NCBI GenBank assembly: GCA_934668695.1
Contig: CAKUOD010000002.1
Coordinates: 87,502 to 151,501, forward strand
Length of the DNA: 64,000 nucleotides
From: an uncultured Collinsella sp.
Lineage (GTDB): Bacteria; Actinomycetota; Coriobacteriia; Coriobacteriales; Coriobacteriaceae
Direction of reading: 5' to 3'
The first letter of the stretch is position 1, and every line of letters begins with the position of its first letter. The notes under the pieces are model-generated. The model worked only from the letters and a program-made list of their open reading frames with translations. It did not search any database and was not told the origin of the DNA. Position numbers and translations under genes: made by a program. Positions 27,801 through 34,910 of this stretch are shown piece by piece.

Positions 27801-29514
27801 GTGGGCGCTCCAGGCGCACCAGCTGGCAAGCGGCGCGGGAGTCCTCGAGTAGGTTGCCGTGGTTGCCCAGGTAGAGCGTGGTCGAGGTGACCATATGCTC
27901 GCGCAGGGCGTCGATCGGCGGGTTCGTGACCTGGGCGAACAGCTGATAGAAGTAGTCGTAGAACGAGCGCGTCTTCTTGGACAGGCAGGCCAGCGGAGCA
28001 TCGATGCCCATCGAGGCGAGCGGGGCCTTGCCCTGCTGGGCCATGGGGCGCACGACCTCGTCGACGTCGTCCCAGTGATAGCCGAGCTTTGCCATGCGCA
28101 CGGCGGCGGGCACCTCGGCGTCCTCGGCCGGCGTTGCAGCAGCGGGCTTGTCGAGCGCGTCGACGGTCAGCGTCTCCTCGGCGATCCAATCGCGGTAGGG
28201 CTTTTCCTTGGCGTAGCGGGCGCGCAGCTCGTCGTTGTAGATCACGCGGCCGCGGGCAAAGTCGACCTCGAGCATCTGGCCCGGTCCCAGGCAGCCACTC
28301 GTCAGGATGTTCTCGGGGCGCACCTCGATGGTGCCCACCTCGCTCGCCAGCATAAAGCGGCCGTCGCGCGTCACGTAGTAGCGGGCCGGGCGCAGACCGT
28401 TGCGGTCGAGGGCGGCACCCAGGGTACGGCCATCGGTAAAGGCGATGGCGGCAGGACCGTCCCACGGCTCCATGAGCATGGACTGGTAGGCGTCGTAGGC
28501 GCGACGCTCCTCGCTCAGGCTGTCGTTGTGGTCCCACGGCTCGGGCAGCAGCATGGATGCGGCGCGCGTGAGCGGACGACCGTTCATGACCAGGAACTCG
28601 AGCACGTTGTCCAGAATCGCGGAGTCGGAACCCTCACGATTGATGATGGGCATCACGCGCTCAAGATCGTGCTGCAGCACGGGGCTGTACAGGTTGGGTT
28701 CGCGGGCGCGAATCCAGTTGACGTTGCCCTTGAGGGTGTTGATCTCGCCGTTGTGGATGATAAAGCGGTTGGGGTGCGCGCGCTCCCAGCTGGGCGTGGT
28801 GTTGGTGGAGTAGCGCGAGTGGACGAGCGCCACGGCAGTCTTGACGGCGGCGTCGTTGAGGTCGATGAAGAAGCGGCGCATCTGCGTGGCGACGAGCATA
28901 CCCTTGTACACGATGGTGCGCGAGCTCATGGAGCACACGTAGAAGATCTTGTCGCGCAGGGCAAACTCGGCATCGGCCTTCTTTTCGATGGTGCGGCGGC
29001 ACACGTACAGGCGACGCTCGAAGGCATCGCCGGCGGGCGTGTCGTCGGGGCGGCCCAGGAAGGCCTGCAGGATGGTAGGCATGCAGGCGCGTGCCGTCTC
29101 GCCCAGGTCGTGCGGATCGACGGGCACCTCGCGCCAAAAGAGCAGCGGCACGCCGGCCTCGGCGCAGCCCTCCTCAAACACGCGACGGGCATCCTCTACG
29201 CCCTTGTCGTCCTGCGGAAAGAACAGCATGGCCACGCCATAGTCGCCCTCTGCCGGCAGAATCTGGCCGCACTTTTGAGCCTCTTTGCGGAAAAAGTGAT
29301 GCGGAACCTGGAACAGGATGCCGGCGCCGTCGCCGGTGTTCTTCTCGAGTCCGGTGCCGCCGCGGTGCTCCAAGTTGACCAGAATGGACAGCGCGTCGTC
29401 CAGAATTTGGTGATGGCGCTCGCCGTTGATATCGGCAAGCGCGCCGATGCCACATGCATCGTGGTCGAATTCGGGGCGATAAAGGCCCTGCTGCTGAGCG
29501 GAATCTGCCTGCAT
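24814..29514 (-). CDS. gltB: Glutamate synthase large subunit
   Basis: A 1566-residue protein of full family length. The N-terminal glutaminase domain starts after a 21-residue propeptide; Cys22 in HDACGIGA would be the N-terminal nucleophile. The FMN and 2-oxoglutarate synthase domain contains GEGGEDP and GHNGGSGAA, and the 3Fe-4S cluster motif is CLMQRDCQQDTCPAGIATQ. The C-terminal beta-helix domain has the repeated Gly pattern (GDANDYFGKGLSGG, GCGNHGCEYMTGG). SD GGGGAGGATC precedes ATG 29514. It forms an operon with gltD; the pair is the main ammonia-assimilation route together with glutamine synthetase. Confidence 0.97.
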   Translation of the reverse strand: MQADSAQQQGLYRPEFDHDACGIGALADINGERHHQILDDALSILVNLEHRGGTGLEKNTGDGAGILFQVPHHFFRKEAQKCGQILPAEGDYGVAMLFFPQDDKGVEDARRVFEEGCAEAGVPLLFWREVPVDPHDLGETARACMPTILQAFLGRPDDTPAGDAFERRLYVCRRTIEKKADAEFALRDKIFYVCSMSSRTIVYKGMLVATQMRRFFIDLNDAAVKTAVALVHSRYSTNTTPSWERAHPNRFIIHNGEINTLKGNVNWIRAREPNLYSPVLQHDLERVMPIINREGSDSAILDNVLEFLVMNGRPLTRAASMLLPEPWDHNDSLSEERRAYDAYQSMLMEPWDGPAAIAFTDGRTLGAALDRNGLRPARYYVTRDGRFMLASEVGTIEVRPENILTSGCLGPGQMLEVDFARGRVIYNDELRARYAKEKPYRDWIAEETLTVDALDKPAAATPAEDAEVPAAVRMAKLGYHWDDVDEVVRPMAQQGKAPLASMGIDAPLACLSKKTRSFYDYFYQLFAQVTNPPIDALREHMVTSTTLYLGNHGNLLEDSRAACQLVRLERPLLNEEEFDRICAIDRVGFKTRRFCAVYRRDAGEGALQAALKQLAEDVEAAVRDGVNIVVLSDRAAAGEVPVPSLLAVGCVHNHLIRAGVRTFADIVVECGDAVSPHDFAALVGYSASGIYPYNAHACIRDLAARGDLDVTAEQGIDNYNKAATAGIVSIMSKMGISTVQSYHSAQIFEAVGFTTEFVNEYFAGTVSRVGGMGVEDVEREQNERYDAALAILKSPAPEQLPTLGLTKWRPLGGEDHLIDPQTVYLLQTACREDSYDTFKEYSARLHRTGRAVRLRDLLDFDDSGRTPVPLDEVEPALNIVRRFNTGAMSYGSISKEAHECMAIAMNRLRGRSNSGEGGEDPRRETPLANGDSKNSAIKQVASARFGVTSRYLCSAFEIQIKMAQGAKPGEGGHLPGKKVYPWIAEVRQSTPGIGLISPPPHHDIYSIEDLAELIFDLKNANPGARVSVKLVSEAGVGTIATGVAKGAADKILISGHNGGSGAASRDSIWHAGLPLELGLAEAQQTLLQNGLRSRVVLEADGKLMDGTDVAVACLLGAEEFGFATMPLISMGCLMQRDCQQDTCPAGIATQNCRLRHGFRGKPEHVEHFMLFVAEQLREVMARLGFRTIDEMVGHPECLRQIEVPGNRKANLLDLSPVLAGATCEFGAHIPGADGRHFLPQMAADSELNKTLDSTLFVPYTADARAHLRPIRFRADIANVNRCVGTILGNAVTKAHPEGLPAGSITIDCDGSAGQSFGAFLPRGVTLNVCGDANDYFGKGLSGGEVSVRPNPRATYKFDENIIVGNVAFFGATSGRGFINGLAGQRFGVRNSGATVVVEGCGNHGCEYMTGGLALILGEVGQNFAAGMTGGVAYVYDQYGTLDARVNHESVELKAPTADELAQIRVLIQEHVDATQSPRGIKLLYSFDSMSKHFVKVIPTEYERVLAIVAAAEAAGKTHAQAEELAFDIVTGRADAANIARFDVAGGVAGAVTAAAAGPVASTKKEA

Positions 29515-29657
29515 CGCGATCCTCCCCTAGATATTAGACAGTCAGTTGAATAGGCATACTAGGAGCATCGCCGGCCCGTTGTGTTTCCCACCCGTTTCGA
29601 AACAATCGCGTAACGCACGTCACAAATGGTCTCCCGGGGACGGCAGGGCTGCGTATT

Positions 29658-29794
29658 GTCTCGATCTGTAACACGAGGAGCCCATTTGGACGTCTAACTG
29701 TTACAGATTGAGATTTTCTGCAGGACGGGTGTCGTTTGTCTAAATCTGTAACAGATAGAGCCAACTTCGGCCCCCAGATGTTACAGATTGAGAC
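29658..29794. repeat. Two 57-bp palindromes, period 80 bp
   Basis: Units at 29658-29714 and 29738-29794 with a 23-nt spacer, upstream of gltB. Interiors are T-rich on the plus strand (CCCATTTGG, CCAACTTCGG). Confidence 0.95.
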
Positions 29795-29801
29795 AATTCC
29801 C

Positions 29802-29868
29802 TTGGTGCAAAGGGGTCAGGTTTGTTTGCACCACGTTGGTGCAGATTAACCTGACCCCAATGCACCAA
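29802..29868. repeat. Paired TGGTGCA hairpins in inverted orientation
   Basis: One hairpin (29803-29833) and its near mirror image (29836-29868) share arms TTGGTGCA / TGCACCAA and a centre of GGGGTCAGGTT (or its complement), so the pair also forms a larger palindrome. It lies 15 bp after the stop of the polyferredoxin-like gene and may end its transcript. Confidence 0.8.
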
Positions 29869-29883
29869 TCTGGCCTGCCTGCG

Positions 29884-30714
29884 CTACAAGGCCTTTTTGG
29901 GGCAGACCTTCGTGCACTCCATACACAGGATGCACTCCGCGCCGTTGCGACGGTCGAGTGAATTGTCCGTCACGTCCACATCCATCGGGCAAATCTTGCG
30001 ACACTTACCGCACGAGATGCACTTGTCCTTATCGCAGGTAACGCGCACGAGTGCCCGCTTGGACATGGGCTTTAAAAACACCGTCACCGGGCAGATGTAC
30101 TTGCAAAACGCGCGGTTGTCCTTGAGTGCAAACGCGAGCGCGATGCCCACCACGTAATAGATCACATTGCCCACGATAAAGGCAATCCACATGACGTCGG
30201 CAAGGTTGGGAACGCCCAGAAGAAACAGCGCACCCACAAAGGCGAGCGACGCCACAAAGGTCACGTAGCGCAGCCAGCCAAACGACCGACGCTCGTGCGT
30301 TGCAGGCACCTTGTACGGCAGCAAATCGAGCACCATCGCCGTCCAACACGCATAGCCGCACCAACCGCGGCCAAATACAAGCGGCCCAAAGATCTTGGCC
30401 ACGGCGTAATGAATGGTCGCTGCCTCAAAAGAACCCAGGAAGAGGTAGTACCAAAAGCCCTCGATCTGCATATTCTCGTGACACAGAAAGCCCAGGTAGA
30501 CGAGCATATATGTGCCGATAGCAAACTGAACGGCATGACGCGCGTACCTCCAGTTGGCGATATAGAGCGCCGTACCCGCGGCAAGCGCCGTGCCAATGTA
30601 GGAGAAATTGCCGAGGTAGAACAGGTTGCCCGTAGTACGCCACAGCACGATCGCGACCGCCTCAAACACAAGCCACAGGAGCGCGGGAACCTTGTACTTT
30701 GCCATGCCGTTCAT
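29884..30714 (-). CDS. Membrane 4Fe-4S ferredoxin-type protein (NapH/polyferredoxin-like)
   Basis: About 276 residues with five or six membrane helices and conserved Cys motifs on their ends (GRGWCGYACWT, CKYICPVTVFLKP), as in NapH, NosR C-terminal and CcoG-like proteins. Two classical 4Fe-4S motifs follow at the C-terminus (CISCGKCRKICPMDV and CILCMECTKVCPKKAL). It probably carries electrons between the quinone pool or a membrane donor and an unidentified cytoplasmic acceptor. ATG 30714 is chosen because SD AAAGG lies 8 bp upstream; the longer frame to 30897 would cover a 57-bp palindrome. The partner oxidoreductase is not in the window. Confidence 0.85.
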   Translation of the reverse strand: MNGMAKYKVPALLWLVFEAVAIVLWRTTGNLFYLGNFSYIGTALAAGTALYIANWRYARHAVQFAIGTYMLVYLGFLCHENMQIEGFWYYLFLGSFEAATIHYAVAKIFGPLVFGRGWCGYACWTAMVLDLLPYKVPATHERRSFGWLRYVTFVASLAFVGALFLLGVPNLADVMWIAFIVGNVIYYVVGIALAFALKDNRAFCKYICPVTVFLKPMSKRALVRVTCDKDKCISCGKCRKICPMDVDVTDNSLDRRNGAECILCMECTKVCPKKAL

Positions 30715-30857
30715 CCGAGGGCCTTTCTTCTTCGCAACCTTTCCTGCCATTATGCGCGTGACCAGCTGAAGTGCGGGCGTAGTTCGATGACTCGACATGT
30801 AAGGATTTCGCAGACAGCATGGGCGCGCCGACGAAAGCCGCTTCCCTCCCATCGAAT

Positions 30858-30914
30858 ATCTCGATCTGTAACACGAAGGGCGGGTTTCGGCAGCCAACTG
30901 TTACAGATTGAGAC
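30858..30914. repeat. Single 57-bp palindrome
   Basis: A lone unit of the GTCTCRATCTGTAACA family, with a T-rich centre (CGGGTTTCGG) on the plus strand, in the divergent gap between the polyferredoxin-like gene and gpmA. Confidence 0.93.
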
Positions 30915-30934
30915 ACTCCATCCCCACTCCGATT

Positions 30935-30967
30935 TTGGTGCAAACAAACCTGACCCCCTTGTACCAA
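30935..30967. repeat. Small TGGTGCA hairpin
   Basis: Arms TTGGTGCAA / TTGTACCAA around AACCTGACCCC; a 33-nt member of the family listed for 6204-6247. Confidence 0.75.
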
Positions 30968-31000
30968 TCTTGGCTAAAATCACATTTTTGTTAGTCTTGG

Positions 31001-31029
31001 TTAACTTTTTGGCCTAAAACGGGTATCCT
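31001..31029 (+). promoter_or_regulatory. Possible gpmA promoter
   Basis: TTAACT (31001-31006) and TATCCT (31024-31029) are 17 bp apart in an AT-rich patch about 52 bp before the gpmA start. Each box matches the consensus at four or five positions, so this is a moderate prediction. Confidence 0.4.
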
Positions 31030-31081
31030 TTGCGGCGTCAAGCAAACGGCACGCACGCCGTGCCAGATCAAGGAGGCCCCC

Positions 31082-31855
31082 ATGGCACACCAAGCAGAGC
31101 AGCAGACGATGCAACTCGTCCTTATCCGTCACGGAGAATCCGAGTGGAACAAGCTCAACATGTTCACCGGCTGGACCGATGTCGAGCTCACCGACACGGG
31201 CCGCGAAGAGGCGGCGGCAGGCGGCCGCGCCCTCAAAGAGGCGGGTTTCGACTTTGACATCTGCTACACCTCGCGCCTCAAGCGCGCGATCCGCACCCTC
31301 AACATCGTGCTCGGCCAGATGGACCGCGAGTGGCTGCCCGTCATCAAGTCCTGGAAACTCAACGAGCGTCACTACGGCGCGCTGCAGGGTCTCAACAAAG
31401 CCGATGCCGCAGCAGAGCACGGCGATGAGCAGGTGCTCATCTGGCGCCGCTCCTTCGATGTCTGTCCGCCGGCACTCGAGCCGGGCGACGCTCGCGACGC
31501 CCACACCCAGGAGCAATACCGCGACATCGCACCCGACCAGCTGCCCTACACCGAGTGCCTCAAAGACACAATCGCCCGCGCCTGGCCCTATTTTGAGGAC
31601 GAGATTCGCCCCCAGATGCTCGCCGGCAAACGCGTGCTCATCGCCGCGCACGGCAACTCCCTGCGCTCGCTCGTCATGAAGTTTGAGCATCTCACGCCCG
31701 AGGACATCCTCAAGGTCAACATCCCCACCGGCGTGCCGCTCGTCTACACCTTCGATACCGATTTCAACGTCCTCGACAAGCGCTACATCGGCGACCCGGC
31801 GACCATCGCCGCCAAGATCGACGCCGTGGCCAATCAGGGCAAAGCGCACAAGTAG
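31082..31855 (+). CDS. gpmA: 2,3-bisphosphoglycerate-dependent phosphoglycerate mutase
   Basis: A 257-residue cytosolic enzyme interconverting 3- and 2-phosphoglycerate in glycolysis. The phosphohistidine motif is LIRHGESEWN, the substrate loop is ERHYGALQGLNK, and the second catalytic His is in IAAHGNSLRS. Length and motifs match the dPGM family. SD AAGGAGG precedes ATG 31082. It may be cotranscribed with mntH, which starts 75 bp downstream. Confidence 0.95.
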   Translation: MAHQAEQQTMQLVLIRHGESEWNKLNMFTGWTDVELTDTGREEAAAGGRALKEAGFDFDICYTSRLKRAIRTLNIVLGQMDREWLPVIKSWKLNERHYGALQGLNKADAAAEHGDEQVLIWRRSFDVCPPALEPGDARDAHTQEQYRDIAPDQLPYTECLKDTIARAWPYFEDEIRPQMLAGKRVLIAAHGNSLRSLVMKFEHLTPEDILKVNIPTGVPLVYTFDTDFNVLDKRYIGDPATIAAKIDAVANQGKAHK

Positions 31856-31930
31856 CCCCAACCCAAATCCGACGCGTGGCGCCGCACGACCCAGATGCGA
31901 CGTCACGCCGCCCATACGCAGGAGCGCACC

Positions 31931-33187
31931 ATGCTCAACCATCTCAAACAACACTTTGGCTCCCGGCGCACCGGTGGTCACGGAGGCCTAGACATTGCGC
32001 GGCATATCGGCCCCGGGCTGCTCGTGACCGTCGGCTTTATCGACCCGGGCAACTGGGCCTCCAATATGGCCGCGGGCTCGCAGTTTGGCTACGCGCTGCT
32101 GTGGATCGTCACGCTGTCCACGATTATGCTCATCGTGCTGCAGCACAACGCGGCGCACCTGGGTATCGCCACGGGCGCCTGCCTTGCCGAGGCCACGACA
32201 CGTTACCTCCCCCGCTTCGTCGGGCGCACGGTGCTCGCCAGCGCCTATCTCGCGACCATCGCCACCGCCATGGCCGAAGTCCTGGGCGGCGCGATTGCCC
32301 TTCAAATGCTCTTTGGGCTGCCCGCGCGCGCGGGCTGCGTCATCGTGGCGGCAGTATCGATGGCGATGCTCATGACGAACTCCTACAAGCATGCCGAGCG
32401 CTGGATCATCGCCTTCGTAGGCGTGGTAGGACTCTCGTTTTTGGCCGAGCTTGCACTAGTCAAGGTCGACTGGCCGCAAGCCGCCGCAAGCTGGATCACG
32501 CCTAGTATGCCCACTGGCTCTGCCGCGATTATCGTGAGCGTCCTGGGTGCGGTCGTTATGCCACACAACCTTTTTCTGCACTCCGAGGTCATCCAATCCA
32601 TGCACTTCGAAGGCCAAGGCGAGCAGGTTATCGAAGAACGTCTGCGCTACGAGCTCTTCGACACGCTCTTTTCGATGGGCGTGGGCTGGGCAATCAACTC
32701 GGGCATGGTCATCCTGGCCGCAACGACCTTCTTTGCGCACGGAATGGTCGTAGACGACCTCGCCGTCGCAGCGGCCACGCTCTCCCCCATCTTGGGCCCG
32801 GCAAGCTCGACCATCTTTGCCGTGGCGCTGCTGTTCGCGGGACTATCGAGCAGCGTGACAGCGGGCATGGCGGCGGGAACCATCACTGCGGGCATGTTCG
32901 ACGAGGAATACGACATCCACGACCGACATTCCTCGATCGGGATGGCGGCCTGTTTCGTCGGCGCAGTGACGGCGTGCCTGGTCGTCCCAAATCCTTTTGA
33001 AGGTCTCATCTGGAGTCAGGCACTGCTGTCGCTTCAGCTGCCGATTACGGTCTTTGTGCTCATACGGCTCACCAGCTCACGCCGCGTCATGGGCAAATAC
33101 GCCAACTCGCGCCCTCTCAACGCGCTGCTTATAGGGATTGGCGCCATCGTGACGATTCTCGATGTCGTGTTGTTGACAGGGATGTAA
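31931..33187 (+). CDS. mntH: Nramp-family divalent metal (Mn2+/Fe2+) transporter
   Basis: A 418-residue integral membrane protein with about eleven helices. The metal-site motif DPGN lies in helix 1 (VGFIDPGNWASNMAAG), and the helix 6 motif is MPHNLFLHSEVIQS; both are diagnostic of Nramp proton-coupled metal importers. Start at ATG 31931 is supported by SD AGGAG; an ATG 36 bp upstream has none. Mn2+ is the usual substrate of bacterial homologues. No MntR box or riboswitch was recognised in the 75-bp gap to gpmA. Confidence 0.92.
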   Translation: MLNHLKQHFGSRRTGGHGGLDIARHIGPGLLVTVGFIDPGNWASNMAAGSQFGYALLWIVTLSTIMLIVLQHNAAHLGIATGACLAEATTRYLPRFVGRTVLASAYLATIATAMAEVLGGAIALQMLFGLPARAGCVIVAAVSMAMLMTNSYKHAERWIIAFVGVVGLSFLAELALVKVDWPQAAASWITPSMPTGSAAIIVSVLGAVVMPHNLFLHSEVIQSMHFEGQGEQVIEERLRYELFDTLFSMGVGWAINSGMVILAATTFFAHGMVVDDLAVAAATLSPILGPASSTIFAVALLFAGLSSSVTAGMAAGTITAGMFDEEYDIHDRHSSIGMAACFVGAVTACLVVPNPFEGLIWSQALLSLQLPITVFVLIRLTSSRRVMGKYANSRPLNALLIGIGAIVTILDVVLLTGM

Positions 33188-33214
33188 TGGAACGGGGCAC
33201 CTACCCAGGCAAAC

Positions 33215-33351
33215 GTCTCGATCTATAACATCTAGACCCGCTTTTGATGTCTAGATGCTACAGATTGAGATCATTCCGAGGGACAGCTCCGTTTGTCTCA
33301 ATCTGTAACAAGTGGACCCAATTTCCACCGTTGGATGTTACAGATTGAGAC
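33215..33351. repeat. Two 57-bp palindromes, period 80 bp
   Basis: Units at 33215-33271 and 33295-33351 with a 23-nt spacer, downstream of mntH and between convergent genes. The first has a decayed arm (ATCTATAAC / GATGCTACAG). Confidence 0.93.
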
Positions 33352-33420
33352 AAAAGGTCGGCCGGACTCACAACAGACAGGATCGGCCAACAGCAACCGT
33401 GATCCCTTGGGGGCGGAGGA

Positions 33421-33457
33421 AAAGGGTCCCGGCCGGGATATCCGACCGGGACCCTTG
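33421..33457 (-). terminator. Intrinsic terminator of the rubredoxin gene
   Basis: Stem AAGGGTCCCGG / CCGGGACCCTT, followed by TTTT on the minus strand, 40 bp after the rubredoxin stop. It may also act on mntH from the other side. Confidence 0.85.
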
Positions 33458-33496
33458 GACAGAGCTATGTGTTGCCGTGAGCCGCGTGCCGACGAG

Positions 33497-33640
33497 CTAC
33501 TCCTCGACAAGCTCAAACTGATCGGGACCGACGCCGCACACCGGGCACACGTAATCCTCGGGCAGCTCGGGCGTGTCGACCTCGACCTCGTAACCGCAAA
33601 CGGTGCACACGAACTTATAGGTCTTCTTCTCCTCAGCCAT
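33497..33640 (-). CDS. Rubredoxin
   Basis: A 47-residue protein beginning [20 protein letters not shown], with the two Cys pairs VCTVCGY and VCPVCGVG that coordinate a single iron; length and spacing match type rubredoxins slightly shortened. SD GAGAGGAG precedes ATG 33640. It carries single electrons at low potential, often in oxygen or peroxide detoxification in anaerobes. The adjacent flavin reductase gene, 89 bp upstream on the same strand, is a likely electron donor. Own promoter at 33685-33712 and terminator at 33421-33457. Confidence 0.95.
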   Translation of the reverse strand: MAEEKKTYKFVCTVCGYEVEVDTPELPEDYVCPVCGVGPDQFELVEE

Positions 33641-33684
33641 GATGTTCTCCTCTCGAACGTGACTGCTGATGTACTTTACTTATT

Positions 33685-33712
33685 AGTATAGATTCTCAAT
33701 AATATAATGCAA
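33685..33712 (-). promoter_or_regulatory. Rubredoxin promoter
   Basis: On the minus strand TTGCAT (33712-33707) and TATACT (33690-33685) are 16 bp apart in a very AT-rich patch about 45 bp before the rubredoxin start. The patch contains TTATT...AATAA symmetry around the -10 box, possibly an operator, but no regulator family could be assigned. Confidence 0.55.
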
Positions 33713-33729
33713 GTGTTTTTAGAGCATTT

Positions 33730-34233
33730 CTATCCCTGATACGAAGATGCCTTGGGCGGCGTCTTGCCCTTCAGGACCTTGTGGTAGTAATCGTAGGTGA
33801 GCGGCGTCTCGTCACTCAGGCGCTCGGCATCCTCGACTTCGCCGATAAACAGCAGGTGCGTACCCACATCCACGGTGTCAATCAGGCGGCAGCTAAACAG
33901 GGCCGCCGCGTGCTCAGGCACATAAGGCATACCCAGAGCCGTCTCGCGGGTCTCGTACTTAGCAAACTTGTCGTAATCACTGCTGGTGCGAAAGCCAAAG
34001 TTACCGATGTAGAGCATGTCGGCCGTCTGGTCGATCACGGTCAGCGCAAAAGCCTTGGCCGACGCGATGACGCCCGAGGTGACGTTGTCCTTGTTCACGG
34101 CAATCGAAATGCGCGGCGGAGTGGACGTCACCTGCACCGCCGTGTTAATGACACAGCCGGCGCGCAGCCCGTCTGCCGCGGCACTCACCACGTACAGACC
34201 GCTCGGCATGGTAAAGAACGCAGTTTTGTCCAT
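33730..34233 (-). CDS. Flavin reductase-like FMN-binding protein
   Basis: A 167-residue protein of the flavin reductase/flavoredoxin fold: N-terminal FTMPSGLYVVSAAADGLRAGCVINTAVQVTS region, PPRISIAVNKDN, and the flavin-binding stretch AFALTVIDQ. Start at ATG 34233 has SD AGGGGAG; a longer frame to 34356 lacks one. With the rubredoxin gene downstream it resembles a split version of Hrb-type flavin reductase-rubredoxin proteins that feed flavodiiron oxygen reductases. That coupling is inference; no flavodiiron gene is in the window. Confidence 0.85.
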   Translation of the reverse strand: MDKTAFFTMPSGLYVVSAAADGLRAGCVINTAVQVTSTPPRISIAVNKDNVTSGVIASAKAFALTVIDQTADMLYIGNFGFRTSSDYDKFAKYETRETALGMPYVPEHAAALFSCRLIDTVDVGTHLLFIGEVEDAERLSDETPLTYDYYHKVLKGKTPPKASSYQG

Positions 34234-34360
34234 AACGATCACTCCCCTAACCCGGGTTGGAACCTCATGGATGTATGTACCCACAAAAAAGGCGACGCCC
34301 ATAACGGACACCGCCTTTGAGACATATGTGTCAGAACAGTAAGAAAGATGAGACACCCGC

Positions 34361-34427
34361 AGTTGCGGTGAAATAAGGACTGAATTGCCCGTCTAAAGGC
34401 CAAAACAGTCCGTATTCCACCGCAACT
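34361..34427. repeat. 67-bp palindrome family copy
   Basis: Arms AGTTGCGGTGAAATAAGGACTG / CAGTCCGTATTCCACCGCAACT, 67 bp in all, same length as the copies at 15764-15830 and 49849-49915. It lies between the flavin reductase start and the smpB stop. Confidence 0.92.
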
Positions 34428-34439
34428 TATGAAGGACGG

Positions 34440-34910
34440 TCAGCGGTTGCGTTCCTTGAGGGCGCGGTCGATCTCGCGCTGGACATCGCGCTTGGCCATA
34501 TCCTCGCGCTTGTCGTAGAGCTTCTTGCCGCGGCCCAGACCAAGCAGCAGCTTTACGCGACCGTCGGTATTAAAGTAAAGCTCCAGCGGTACCAGGGCAT
34601 AGCCGCGGTTGCGCAACTTGCCGTCGAGAAAATCGATCTCCTTGCGGTGCAGCAGCAGACGGCGACGGCGGTCGGGATCGCGATTCCACACGCCACCATG
34701 GCTATAAGGGTGGATATGCAGGCCGACGAGCCAGCACTCCCCGCCACGAATCAGTGCAAAGGTATCGGTAATCTGGCACGCGCGCTCGCGAATCGACTTG
34801 ACCTCGGTACCGCTCAGCTCAATACCGCACTCAAACGTCTCATCGATAAAGTACTCGTGATGTGCCGAGCGATTCTTGGAAATGAGCTTGCGCTCGCGCT
34901 TACTGGGCAT
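34440..34910 (-). CDS. smpB: SsrA-binding protein SmpB
   Basis: A 156-residue basic protein of usual length. Conserved segments include KLISKNRSAHHEYFIDE, GIELSGTEVKSIR, LHIHPYSHGGVWN and the C-terminal GLGRGKKLYDKREDMAKRD. It binds tmRNA and delivers it to stalled ribosomes. ATG 34910 has an excellent SD (AAGGAGG) and overlaps the upstream TPR gene's stop by 11 bp, implying translational coupling. No ssrA gene was found in this window. Confidence 0.95.
   Translation of the reverse strand: MPSKRERKLISKNRSAHHEYFIDETFECGIELSGTEVKSIRERACQITDTFALIRGGECWLVGLHIHPYSHGGVWNRDPDRRRRLLLHRKEIDFLDGKLRNRGYALVPLELYFNTDGRVKLLLGLGRGKKLYDKREDMAKRDVQREIDRALKERNR

Noticed and set aside
24961..29553. Two long plus-strand open frames (963 and 564 codons)
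   Set aside because: Antisense of gltB; no SD sites and no recognisable domains.
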